Assembly: GCA_014843695.1 (NCBI GenBank)
Contig: CM026391.1
Location: 33,609,445 to 33,673,444 of the forward strand
Source: Archivesica marissinica
Taxonomy: Eukaryota; Mollusca; Bivalvia; Venerida; Vesicomyidae
DNA length: 64,000 nucleotides
Reading direction: 5' to 3'
Shown here one piece after another: positions 26,801-40,400 of this stretch (positions are counted from its first letter, which is position 1; each line of letters begins with the position of its first letter). Made by a program: the position numbers and the translations under genes. The notes below the pieces were generated by a model that was not told the DNA's origin, did no database searches, and saw only the letters and a list, made by a program, of their open reading frames with translations.

Positions 26801-27503
26801 CATGTACAGTATTACCCATGTACAGTATTACCCATGTACAGTATTACCCATGTACAGTATTACCCAGGTACAGTATTACCCATGTACAGTATTACCCATG
26901 TACAGTATTACCCATGTACAGTATTACCCATGTACAGTATTACCCATGTACAGTATTACCCATGTACAGTATTACCCATGTACAGTATTACCCATGTACA
27001 GTATTACCCAGGTACAGTATTACCCATGTACAGTATTACCCAGGTACAGTATTACCCATGTACAGTATTACCCATGTACAATATTACCCATGTACAGTAT
27101 TACCCATGTACAGTATTACCCATGTACAGTATTACCCATGTACAGTATTACCCATGTACAGTATTACCCAGGTACAGTATTACCCATGTACAGTATTACC
27201 CAGGTACAGTATTACCCAGGTACAGTATTACCCAGGTACAGTATTACCCATGTACAGTATTACCCATGTACAGTATTACCCAGGTACAGTATTACCCATG
27301 TACAGTATTACCCATGTACAGTATTACCCATGTACAGTATGGACATCCAGTATTACCCATGTACAGTATTACCCATGTACAGTATTACCCAGGTACAGTA
27401 TTACCCATGTACAGTATTACCCATGTACAGTATTACCCATGTACAGTATTACCCATGTACAGTATGGACATCCAGTATTACCCAGGTACAGTAAGGACAT
27501 CCA
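23843..27503. repeat. Satellite B, copy 2
   Basis: The same 16/29-bp units as at 11714-19513. The 29-mer dominates at 23843-24480 and 25600-26490, the 16-mer elsewhere. Many short deletions and odd fragments cluster at about 24495-24515, 25270-25350 and 25690-25960. From about 26580 to the end the variant order matches 18590-19510. Confidence 0.97.
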
Positions 27504-30285
27504 ACACTGGTATCTATGACACCATCCCGGTACATATATGACACCATCCCGGTACATCTATGACACCATCCCGCTACATATATGACACCATCCCGCTACA
27601 TATATGACACCATCCCGCTACATATATGACACCATCCCGCTACATCTATGACACCATCCCGGTACATCTATGACACCATCCCAGTACATCTATGACACCA
27701 TCCCGCTACATATATGACACCATCCCGGTACATATATGACACCATCCCAGTACAACTATGACACCATCCCAGTACATCTATGACACCATCCCGCTACATC
27801 TATGACACCATCCCAGTACATATATGACACCATCGCGCTACATCTATGACACCATCCCAGTACATATATGACACCATCCCGCTACATATAGGACACCATC
27901 CCGCTACATCTATGACACAATCCCAGTACATCTATGACACCATCCCGCTACATATATGACACCATCCCGGTACATATATGACACCATCCCGGTACATCTA
28001 TGACACCATCCCGCTACATCTATGACACCATCCCGGTACATATATGACACCATCCCGCTACATCTATGACACCATCCCGGTACATATGTGACACCATCCC
28101 GCTACATATATGACACCATCCCGGTACATCTATGACACCATCCCGGTACATATGTGACACCATCCCGCTACATATATGACACCATCCCGCTACATATATG
28201 ACACCATCCCGGTACATATGTGACACCATCCCGGTACATCTATGACACCATCCCGCTACATCTATGACACCATCCCGGTACATATATGACACCATCCCGC
28301 TACATCTATGACACCATCCCGGTACATATGTGACACCATCCCGGTACATATATGACACCATCCCAGTACATCTATGACACCATCCCGCTACATATATGAC
28401 ACCATCCCAGTACATCTATGAAACCATCCCAGTACATCTATGACACCATCCCGCTACATATATGACACCATCCCGGTACATCTATGACACCATCCCGGTA
28501 TATCTATGACACCATCCCGCTACATATATGACACCATCCCAGTACATCTATGACACCATCTCGCTACATATATGACACCATCCCAGTACATCTATGACAC
28601 CATCCCGCTATATCTATGACACCATCCGGTACATCTATGACACATCCGTACATATATGACACCATCCCAGTACATCTATGACACCATCCCGCTACATCTA
28701 TGACACCATCCCAGTACATCTATGACACCATCCCAGTACATCTATGACACCATCCCGGTGCATCTATGACACCATCCCAGTACATCTATGACACCATCCC
28801 AGTACATCTATGACACCATCCCAGTACATATATGACACCATCCCGGTACATCTATGACACCATCCCGGTACATCTATGACACCATCCCAGTACATCTATG
28901 ACACCATCCCGGTACATCTATGACACCATCCCAGTACATCTATGACACCATCACAGTACATCTATGACACCATCCCAGTACATATATGACACCATCTCGG
29001 TACATCTATGACACCATCCCGGTACATCTATGACACCATCCCAGTACATCTATGACACCATACCAGTACATCTATGACACCATCCCGCTACATATATGAC
29101 ACCATCCCGCTACATATATGACACCATCCCGGTACATATGTGACACCATCCCGGTACATATATGACACCATCCCGCTACATATATGACACCATCCCGGTA
29201 CATATATGACACCATCCCGCTACATCTATGACACCATCCCGCTACATATATGACACCATCCCGGTACATATATGACACCATCCCAGTACATATATGACAT
29301 CATCCCGCTACATCTATGACACCATCCCAGTACATATATGACACCATCCCGCTACATATATGACACCATCCCAGTACATCTATGACACCATCCCGCTACA
29401 ACTATGACACCATCCCGCTACATCTATGACACCATCCCAGTACATCTATGATACCATCCCGCTACATCTATGACAACATCCCGGTACATCTATGACACCA
29501 TCCCAGTACATCTATGACACCATCCCGCTACATATATGACACCATCCCGGTACATATATGACACCATCCCAGTACAACTATGACACCATCCCAGTACATC
29601 TATGACACTATCCCGCTACATCTATGACACCATCCCAGTACATATATGACACCATCGCGCTACATCTATGACACCATCCCAGTACATATATGACACCATC
29701 CCGCTACATATATGACACCATCCCGCTACATCTATGACACCATCCCAGTACATCTATGACACCATCCCGTTACATATATGACACCATCCCGGTACATATA
29801 TGACACCATCCCGGTACATCTATGACACCATCCCGCTACATCTATGACACCATCCCGGTACATATATGACACCATCCCGCTACATCTATGACACCATCCC
29901 GGTACATATGTGACACCATCCCGCTACATATATGACACCATCCCGGTACATCTATGACACCATCCCGGTACATAGGTGACACCATCCCGCTACATATATG
30001 ACACCATCCCGCTATATCTATGACACCATCCCGGTACATATGTGACACCATCCCGGTACATATATGACACCATCCCAGTACATCTATGACACCATCCCGG
30101 TACATATATGACACCATCCCGCTACATCTATGACACCATCCCGGTACATATATGACACCATCCCGCTACATCTATGACACCATCCCGGTACATATGTGAC
30201 ACCATCCCGGTACATATATGACACCATCCCAGTACATCTATGACACCATCCCGCTACATATATGACACCATCCCAGTACATCTAT
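26590..30285. repeat. Duplicated B/C junction block, copy 2
   Basis: Second copy of the block at 18600-22310. It includes the same B/C junction at about 27500-27515 and matching C-unit order. For example, 28020-28415 and 20007-20402 encode the same 131-codon minus frame. This copy has few indels, unlike copy 1. Confidence 0.85.
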
Positions 30286-33200
30286 GAAACCATCCCAGTA
30301 CATCTATGACACCATCCCGCTACATATATGACACCATCCCGGTACATCTATGACACCATCCCGGTATATCTATGACACCATCCCGCTACATATATGACAC
30401 CATCCCAGTACATCTATGACACCATCCCGCTACATATATGACACCATCCCAGTACATCTATGAAACCATCCCGCTACATCTATGACACCATCCCGCTACA
30501 TCTATGACACCATCCCAGTACATCTATGACACCATCCCGCTATATCTATGACACCATCCCGGTACATCTATGACACCATCCCGGTACATATATGACACCA
30601 TCCCAGTACATATATGACACCATCCCGCTACATCTATGACACCATCCCAGTATATCTATGACACCATCCCAGTACATCTATGACACCATCCCGCTACATC
30701 TATGACACCATCCCAGTATATCTATGACACCATCCCAGTACATCTATGACACCATCCCGGTACATCTATGACACCATCCCAGTACATCTATGACACCATC
30801 CCAGTACATCTATGACACCATCCCAGTACATATATGACACCATCCCGGTACATCTATGACACCATCCCGGTACATCTATGACACCATCCCAGTACATCTA
30901 TGACACCATCCCGGTACATCTATGACACCATCCCGGTACATCTATGACACCATCCCGGTACATCTATGACACCATCCCAGTACATCTATGACACCATCCC
31001 AGTACATATATGACACCATCTCGGTACATCTATGACACCATCCCGGTACATCTAGGACACCATCCCAGTACATCTATGACACCATCCCAGTACATCTATG
31101 ACACCATCCCGCAACATATATGACACCATCCCGCTACATATATGACACCATCCCGGTACATATGTGACACCATCCCGGTACATATATGACACCATCCCGC
31201 TACATATATGACACCATCCCGGTACATATATGACACCATCCCGCTACATCTATGACACCATCCCGCTACATATATCACCATCCCGGTACATATATGACAC
31301 CATCCCAGTACATATATGACACCATCCCGCTACATCTATGACACCATCCCAGTACATATATGACACCATCCCGCTACATATATGACACCATCCCAGTACA
31401 TCTATGACACCATCCCGCTACATATATGACACCATCCCAGTACATCTATGAAACCATCCCGCTACAACTATGACACCATCCCGCTACATCTATGACACCA
31501 TCCCAGTACATCTATGACACCATCCCGCTACATCTATGACACCATCCCGGTACATCTATGACACCATCCCAGTACATCTATGACACCATCCCGGTACATA
31601 TATGACACCATCCCAGTACATCTATGACACCATCCCAATACATATATGACACCATCCCGGTACATCTATGACACCATCCCGGTACATCTATGACACCATC
31701 CCAGTACATCTATGACACCATCCCAGTACATCTATGACACCATCCCGCTACATCTATGACACCATCCCGCTACATCTATGACACCATCCCGCTACATCTA
31801 TGACACCATCCCGCTACATCTATGACACCATCCCGCTACATCTATGACACCATCCCGGTACATATATGACACCATCCCGGTACATATATGACACCATCCC
31901 GGTACATATATGACACCATCCCGGTACATCTATGACACCATCCCGGTACATCTATGACACCATCCCGGTACATATATGACACCATCCCGGTACATATATG
32001 ACACCATCCCGGTACATATATGACACCATCCCGGTACATCTATGACACCATCCCGGTACATCTATGACACCATCCCGCTACATCTATGACACCATCCCGG
32101 TACATATATGACACCATCCCAGTACATCTATGACACCATCCCGGTACATATATGACACCATCCCAGTACATCTATGACACCATCCCGCTACATATATGAC
32201 ACCATCCCGCTACATCTATGACACCATCCCAGTACATCTATGACACCATCCCGCTACATCTATGACACCATCCCAGTACATATATGACACCATCCCGGTA
32301 CATCTATGACACCATCCCGGTACATATATGACACCATCCAGCTACATATGTGACACCATCCCGGTACATATGTGACACCATCCCGGTACATATATGACAC
32401 CATCCCGGTACATATATGACACCATCCCGCTACATATATGACACCATCCCGCTACATCTATGACACCATCCCGCTACATATGTGACACCATCCCGGTAAA
32501 TATGTGACACCATCCCAGTACATCTATGACACCATCCCGGTAAATATATGACACCATCCCGGTACATATGTGACACCATCCCGCTACATATATGACACCA
32601 TCCCGGTACATATGTGACACCATCCCGGTACATATGTGACACCATCCCGCTACATATATGACACCATCCCGGTACATATGTGACACCATCCCGGTACATA
32701 TATGATACCATCCCGGTACATATGTGACACCATCCCGGTACATATGTGACACCATCCCGGTACATCTATGACACCATCCCGGTACATATATGACACCATC
32801 CCGCTACATCTATGACACCATCCCAGTACATCTATGACACCATCCCGGTACATATGTGACACCATCCCGGTACATATGTAACACCATCCCGCTACATATA
32901 TGACACCATCCCGCTACATCTATGACACCATCCCGCTACATATATGACACCATCCCGGTACATATGTGACACCATCCCGCTACATATATGACATCATCCC
33001 GCTACATATATGACACCCTCCAGCTACATATATGACACCCTCCAGCTACATATATGACACCATCCCGCTACATCTATGACACCATCCCGGTACATATATG
33101 ACACCATCCCGCTACATATATGACACCCTCCAGCTACATATATGACACCCTCCAGCTACATATATGACACCATCCCGCTACATCTATGACACCATCCCGC

Positions 33201-34120
33201 TACATATATGACACCCTCCAGCTACATATGTGACACCCTCCAGCTACATATGTGACACCATCCCGCTACATCTATGACACCATCCCGCTACATATATGAC
33301 ACCCTCCAGCTACATATGTGACACCCTCCAGCTACATATGTGACACCATCCCGCTACATCTGTGACACCCTCTCGCTACATCTGTGACACCCTCCAGCTA
33401 CATCTATGACACCCTCCAGCTACATCTGTGACACCCTCCAGCTATATATGTGACACACTCTCGCTATGTCTGTGACACACTCTCGCTACATCTGTGACAT
33501 CCTCACTACATCTGTGACACCCTCTCGCTACATCTGTGACACCCTCCCGCTATGTCTGTGACACCCTCTCGCTACATCTGTGACACCCTCCCGCTACATA
33601 TGTGACACCCTCTCGATACATCTTTGACACCCTACCGCTACATCTGTGACACCCTCTCGCTACATCTGTGACACCCTACCGCTACAATGTGACACCCTCT
33701 CGCTACACATGTGACACCCTCCCGCTACACATGTGACACCCTCCCGCTACACCTGTGACACCCTCTCGCTACACATGTGACACCCTCCCGCTACATCTGT
33801 TACACCCTCCCGCTACATCTGTGACACCCTCTCGCTACATATGTGACACCCTCCCGCTACATTTGTGACACTCTCCCGCTACATCTGTGACACCCTCTCG
33901 CTACATCTGTGACACCCTCCCGCTACATATGTGACACTCTCCTGCTACACCTGTGACACCCTCCCGCTACACCTGTGACACCCTCCCGCTACATATGTGA
34001 CACCCTCTCGCTACATCTGTGACACTCTCCCGCTACACATGTGACACCCTCCCGCTACATCTGTGACACCCTCCCGCTACATCTGTGACACCCTCTCGCT
34101 ACATCTGTGACACTCTCCCA
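27511..34120. repeat. Satellite C, copy 2: 22-bp tandem array, about 300 copies
   Basis: The same 22-bp unit as copy 1. A longer internal period of roughly 1.87-2.02 kb is visible: the unit order around 28415 recurs near 30281, and that around 29072 recurs near 31096. From about 33000 to 34120 the units shift to a diverged family (ACACCCTCCAGCTACATA, ACACCCTCTCGCTACATC, CTGTGAC). This is the right edge of the array, where it meets unique DNA. Confidence 0.97.
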
Positions 34121-34167
34121 GGATGAATCACAGGTAAATACAGTTAATAATATAAGTTACTTGCCAT

Positions 34168-34330
34168 ATATCGCCTGGTGTATGGTACAACCAACATTAT
34201 ATCGCCTGGTGTATGGTACAACCAGCATTATATCACCTGGTGTATGGTACAACCAGCATTATATCGCCTGGTGTATGGTACAACCAGCATTATATCGCCT
34301 GGTGTATGGTACAACCAGCATTATATCGCA
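34168..34330. repeat. 31-bp minisatellite, about 5 copies
   Basis: The unit contains TCGCCTGGTGTATGGTACAA plus CCAGCATTATA, with starts at 34171, 34202, 34233/34234, 34264, 34295 and a partial at 34326. Only one or two substitutions separate the copies. Confidence 0.95.
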
Positions 34331-34360
34331 TTGCCTACCGAAACGATGCATAGGAATCAC

Positions 34361-34372
34361 GGGGGGGGGGGG
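34361..34372. repeat. Poly-G run, 12 bases
   Basis: An uninterrupted run of 12 G, unusual in this AT-rich spacer. Its length is likely to be polymorphic or poorly sequenced. Confidence 0.9.
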
Positions 34373-34532
34373 ACAACATATTTATATTACTTATAGACAG
34401 ATAGATTAAGATAGTTAGATAGTTACTTACTATTGATTACTACATGTCGTGGTACCGTTATTGTTTTATTATTATTTATTTATTTATTTATTATAAGTGT
34501 GTCAACTGTTCATAGTTATGCAAGGATTTAGG
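34373..34532. other. Unique spacer with a (TTTA)n tract
   Basis: AT-rich spacer containing GATAGATT/GATAGTTAGATAG and a short (TTTA)n microsatellite at about 34474-34494. No gene is seen. Confidence 0.75.
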
Positions 34533-36747
34533 CAACATGATCGGTCAGGGTGTAAATGGTCAACATGACCAGTCAGGGCAGGGTGTAAATGGTCAACATG
34601 ATCAGTCAGGGTAGGGTGTAAATGGTCAACATGACCAGTCAGGGTGTAAATGGTCAACATGATCAGTCAGTATGTAAATTGTCAACATGACCAGTCAGGG
34701 TGTAAATGGTCAACAGGATCAGGCAGGGTGTAAATGGTCAACATGACCAGTCAGGGTAGGGTGTAAATGGTCAACATGATCAGTCAGGGTGTAAATGGTC
34801 AACATGATCAGTCAGGGTGTAAATGGTCAACATGATCAGTCAGGGTGTAAATGGTCAACATGATCAGTCAGGGTGTAAATGGTCAACAGGATCAAGCAGG
34901 GTGTAAATGGTCAACATGATCAGTCAGTATGTAAATGGTCAACATGATCAGTCAGTGTGTAAATGGTCAACATGATCAGTCAGTATGTAAATGGTCAACA
35001 TGATCAGTCAGTATGTAAATGGTCAACATGATCAGTCAGGGTGTAAATGGTCAACATGATCAGTCAGTATGTAAATGGTCAACATGATCAGTCAGTATGT
35101 AAATGGTCAACATGATCAGTCAGGGTGTAAATGGTCAACATGATCAGTCAGGGTAGGGTGTAAATGGTCAACATGACCAGTCAGGGTGTAAATGGTCAAC
35201 ATGATCAGTCAGTATGTAAATGGTCAACATGACCAGTCAGGGTAGGGTGTAAATGGTCAACATGATCAGTCAGGGTGTAAATGGTCAACATGATCAGTCA
35301 GGGTGTAAATGGTCAACATGATCAGTCAGGGTGTAAATGGTCAACAGGATCAGGCAGGGTGTAAATTGTCAACATGATCAGTCAGTATGTAAATGGTCAA
35401 CATGATCAGTCAGTATGTAAATGGTCAACATGATCAGTCAGTATGTAAATGGTCAACATGATCAGTCAGTATGTAAATGGTCAACATGATCAGTCAGGGT
35501 GTAAATGGTCAACATGATCAGTCAGTATGTAAATGGTCAACATGATCAGTCAGGGTGTAAATGGTCAACATGATCAGTCAGTATGTAAATGGTCAACATG
35601 ATCAGTCAGGGTGTAAATGGTCAACATGACCAGTCAGGGTAGGGTGTAAATGGTCAACATGATCAGTCAGGGTGTAAATGGTCAACATGACCAGTCAGGG
35701 TGTAAATGGTCAACATGATCAGTCAGGGTGTAAATGGTCAACATGATCAGTCAGGGTGTAAATGGTCAACATGATCAGTCAGGGTGTAAAATTTTCAACA
35801 GGATCAGGCAGGGTGTAAATGGTCAACATGATCAGTCAGGGTGTAAATGGTCAACATGATCAGTCAGTATGTAAATGGTCAACATGATCAGTCAGGGTGT
35901 AAATGGTCAACATGACCAGTCAGGGTAGGGTGTAAATGGTCAACATGATCAGTCAGGGTGTAAATGGTCAACATGACCAGTCAGGGTGTAAATGGTCAAC
36001 ATGATCAGTCAGGGTGTAAATGGTCAACATGATCAGTCAGGGTGTAAATGGTCAACATGATCAGTCAGGGTGTAAAATTTTCAACAGGATCAGGCAGGGT
36101 GTAAATGGTCAACATGATCAGTCAGGGTGTAAATGGTCAACATGATCAGTCAGTATGTAAATGGTCAACATGATCAGTCAGGGTGTAAATGGTCAACATG
36201 ACCAGTCAGGGTAGGGTGTAAATGGTCAACATGATCAGTCAGGGTGTAAATGGTCAACATGATCAGTCAGTATGTAAATGGTCAACATGATCAGTCAGGG
36301 TGTAAATGGTCAACATGATCAGTCAGTATGTAAATGGTCAACTTGATCAGTCAGGGTGTAAAATTTTCAACAGGATCAGGCAGGGTGTAAATGGTCAACA
36401 TGATCAGTCAGTATGTAAATGGTCAACATGATCAGTCAGTATGTAAATGGTCAACATGATCAGTCAGTATGTAAATGGTCAACATGATCAGTCAGGGTGT
36501 AAATGGTCAACAGGATCAGTCAGAGTGTAAATGGTCAACATGATCAGTCAGGGTGTAAATGGTCAACATGATCAGTCAGTATGTAAATGGTCAACATGAT
36601 CAGTCAGGGTGTAAATGGTCAACATGATCAGTCAGTATGTAAATGGTCAACATGATCAGTCAGGGTGTAAATGGTCAACATGATCAGTCAGGGTGTAAAT
36701 GGTCAACAGGATCAGTCAGGGTGCAAATGGTCAACATGACCAGTCAC
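34533..36747. repeat. Satellite E: 28-bp tandem array, about 78 copies
   Basis: The unit is TCAACATGATCAGTCAGGGT plus GTAAATGG, 28 bp. A 33-bp form has five extra bases (CAGGGTAGGGTG). Common variants are GGGTG/GTATG, GATCAG/GACCAG and ACAGGATCAGGC. No open frame of interest. Confidence 0.96.
35790..36645. repeat. 286-bp higher-order repeat inside satellite E
   Basis: The rare variant AAAATTTTCAACAGGATCAG occurs near 35789, 36075 and 36361, an exact 286-bp spacing. That equals nine 28-bp units, one 33-bp unit and the single base added in the variant. Confidence 0.85.
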
Positions 36748-36758
36748 ACAGATACACA

Positions 36759-36767
36759 GTGTGTGTG

Positions 36768-36839
<72 letters not shown>

Positions 36840-36843
36840 TGTG
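36759..36843. repeat. (GT)n then (GCGT)15 microsatellite
   Basis: About 22 bp of GT repeats are followed by 15 exact GCGT repeats at 36781-36840. The tract is 85 bp of strictly alternating purine and pyrimidine, a classic Z-DNA-prone sequence. It abuts satellite E. Confidence 0.98.
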
Positions 36844-37461
36844 ACTAACTATTAAGCGACAAGGAAGCAGTCTACAATAATTATAGTCATACGAAATGTC
36901 TAAGAACTTTGAGTTACTTTTGATCATTATCTGACATCACGCCTAACAATTTAATAGTACATGCATTTTCACTCAGTTGTCTCAAACTTGTACTAACATC
37001 AGCATCATAATTCGATGATAACGTTTCACGGTATTATAGCGCTAATTGGACAATACGATATTCCATGTGATAGGTAATCGCCATACATACTGCCGCATAA
37101 TTCATGTTCAATGTGTATGGACCTCGCCCAGATACGCGCGTGTATGTAACACCTTTACCAATGCTGTAGACGATAGTTGTTCTAAAGTCAGTCTGTAGGT
37201 GTTTAAAATAGTCGCAGTCGGCTTCCATGGGTCCCTTCCATAGAGCAGATTAACTAGCAGCTATTGTGTCGATGACTTTCTATTTGCAGACGTATTTTGA
37301 TGGAATTACTTGATACGTAAAGTCGTCGTTTACTGATGGTCATTCTGAAGGTCATTCTTGAATATAACTGATATATCGGCCTATTGCTGTTCTTAAAGGC
37401 AATATTCCAAATCTTAACTGGCTTAATAAGGAGCGTTCATATTTCTTCAGATTTAAGTTCA
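36844..37461. other. Unique 618-bp stretch inside the inferred intron
   Basis: Non-repetitive DNA between satellites E and F. A 64-codon minus-strand open frame (37034-37228, starting MEADCDYF) is present, but I recognise no family and see no convincing splice sites. I leave it as unassigned unique sequence. Confidence 0.6.
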
Positions 37462-40400
37462 CGTATCATAATATGTTGGTATATTGGTGTAGTATGTTAT
37501 GTTACGATACATGGATCATGTATTGTTGGTATATTGGTGTAGTATGTTATGTTACGGTACGTGGATCATGTATTGTTGGTATATTGGTGTAGTATGTTAT
37601 GTTACGGTACATGGAGCATGTAATGTTGGTATATTGGTGTAGTATGTTATGTTACGGTACATGGATCATGTATTGTTGGTATATTGGTGTAGTATGTTAT
37701 GTTACGGTACGTGGATCATGTATTGTTGGTATATTGGTGTAGTATGTTATGTTACGGTACATGGATCATGTATTGTTGGTATATTGGTGTAGTATGTTAT
37801 GTTACGGTACATATACCATGTATTGTTGGTATATTGGTGTAGTATGTTATGTTATGGTACATGGATCATGTATTGTTGGTATATTGGTGTAGTATGTTAT
37901 GTTACGGTACATATACCATGTATTGTTGGTATATTGGTGTAGTATGTTATGTTATGGTACATGGATCATGTATTGTTGGTATATTGGTGTAGTATGTTAT
38001 GTTACGGTACATATACCATGTATTGTTGGTATATTGGTGTAGTATGTTATGGGTACATGGATCATGTATTGTTGGTATATTGGTGTAGTATGTTATGTTA
38101 CGGTACATATACCATGTATTGTTGGTATATTGGTGTATATGTTATGTTACGGTACATGGATCATGTATTGTTGGTATATTGGTGTAGTATGTTATGTTAC
38201 GGTACATATACCATGTATTGTTGGTATATTGGTGTAGTATGTTATGTTACGGTACATGGATCATGTATTGTTGGTATATTGGTGTAGTATGTTATGTTAC
38301 GGTACATATACCATGTATTGTTGGTATATTGGTGTAGTATGTTATGTTACGGTACGTGGATCATGTATTGTTGGTATATTGGTGTAGTATGTTATGTTAC
38401 GGTACATATACCATGTATTGTTGGTATATTGGTGTAGTATGTTATGTTACGATACATGGATCATGTAATGTAGGTATATTGGTGTAGTATGTTATGTTAC
38501 GGTACATGGATCATGTATTGTTGGTATATTGGTGTAGTATGTTATGTTACGGTACATATACCATGTATTGTTGGTATATTGGTGTAGTATGTTATGTTAC
38601 GGTACATGGATCATGTATTGTTGGTATATTGGTGTAGTATGTTATGTTACGGTACGTGGATCATGTATTGTTGGTATATTGGTGTAGTATGTTATGTTAC
38701 GGTACATATACCATGTATTGTTGGTATATTGGTGTAGTATGTTATGTTACGGTACATATACCATGTATTGTTGGTATATTGGTGTAGTATGTTATGTTAC
38801 GGTACACATACCATGTATTGTTGGTATATTGGTGTAGTATGTTATGTTACGGTACACATACCATGTATTGTTGGTATATTGGTGTAGTATGTTATGTTAC
38901 GGTACATGGATCATGTATTGTTGGTATATTGGTGTAGTATGTTATGTTACGGTACATATACCATGTATTGTTGGTATATTGGTGTAGTATGTTATGTTAC
39001 GGTACACATACCATGTATTGTTGGTATATTGGTGTAGTATGTTATGTTACGGTACACATACCATGTATTGTTGGTATATTGGTGTAGTATGTTATGTTAC
39101 GGTACATGGATCATGTATTGTTGGTATATTGGTGTAGTATGTTATGTTACGGTACATATACCATGTATTGTTGGTATATTGGTGTAGTATGTTATGTTAT
39201 GGTACATGGATCATGTATTGTTGGTACATTGGTGTAGTATGTTATGTTATGGTACATGGATCATGTATTGTTGGTATATTGGTGTAGTATGTTATGTTAC
39301 GGTACATGGATCATGTATGTTTGGTATATTGGTGTAGTATGTTATGTTACGATACATGGATCATGTATTGTTGGTATATTGGTGTAGTATGTTATGTTAC
39401 GGTACATGGATCATGTATTGTTGGTATATTGGTGTAGTATGTTATGTTACGGTACATATACCATGTATTGTTGGTATATTGGTGTAGTATGTTATGTTAT
39501 GGTACATGGATCATGTATTGTTGGTACATTGGTGTAGTATGTTATGTTATGGTACATGGATCATGTATTGTTGGTATATTGGTGTAGTATGTTATGTTAC
39601 GGTACATGGATCATGTATGTTTGGTATATTGGTGTAGTATGTTATGTTACGATACATGGATCATGTATTGTTGGTATATTGGTGTAGTATGTTATGTTAC
39701 GGTACATGGATCATGTATTGTTGGTATATTGGTGTAGTATGTTATGTTACGGTACATATACCATGTATTGTTGGTATATTGGTGTAGTATGTTATGTTAC
39801 GGTACATGGATCATGTATTGTTGGTATATTGGTGTAGTATGTTATGTTACGGTACGTGGATCATGTATTGTTGGTATATTGGTGTAGTATGTTATGTTAC
39901 GGTACATGGATCATGTATTGTTGGTATATTGGTGTAGTATGTTATGTTACGGTACATATACCATGTATTGTTGGTATATTGGTGTAGTATGTTATGTTAT
40001 GGTACATGGATCATGTATTGTTGGTATATTGGTGTAGTATGTTATGTTACGGTACATATACCATGTATTGTTGGTATATTGGTGTAGTATGTTATGTTAT
40101 GGTACATGGATCATGTATTGTTGGTATATTGGTGTAGTATGTTATGTTACGGTACATATACCATGTATTGTTGGTATATTGGTGTAGTATGTTATGTTAT
40201 GGTACATGGATCATGTATTGTTGGTATATTGGTGTAGTATGTTATGTTACGGTACATATACCATGTATTGTTGGTATATTGGTGTAGTATGTTATGTTAT
40301 GGTACATGGATCATGTATTGTTGGTATATTGGTGTAGTATGTTATGTTACGGTACATATACCATGTATTGTTGGTATATTGGTGTAGTATGTTATGTTAC

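Noticed and set aside
34107..34409. 100-codon frame over the 31-bp array and poly-G run
   Set aside because: Generated by five tandem copies of a 31-bp unit; no start context or family.
36896..36934. Short frame MSKNFELLLIII as an alternative signal-peptide exon for IL-17
   Set aside because: It ends in a stop codon without a GT donor at a usable position, so it cannot splice to exon 2.
37034..37228. 64-codon minus-strand open frame
   Set aside because: No recognisable domain, no clear splice sites and a chance-level length in unique DNA.
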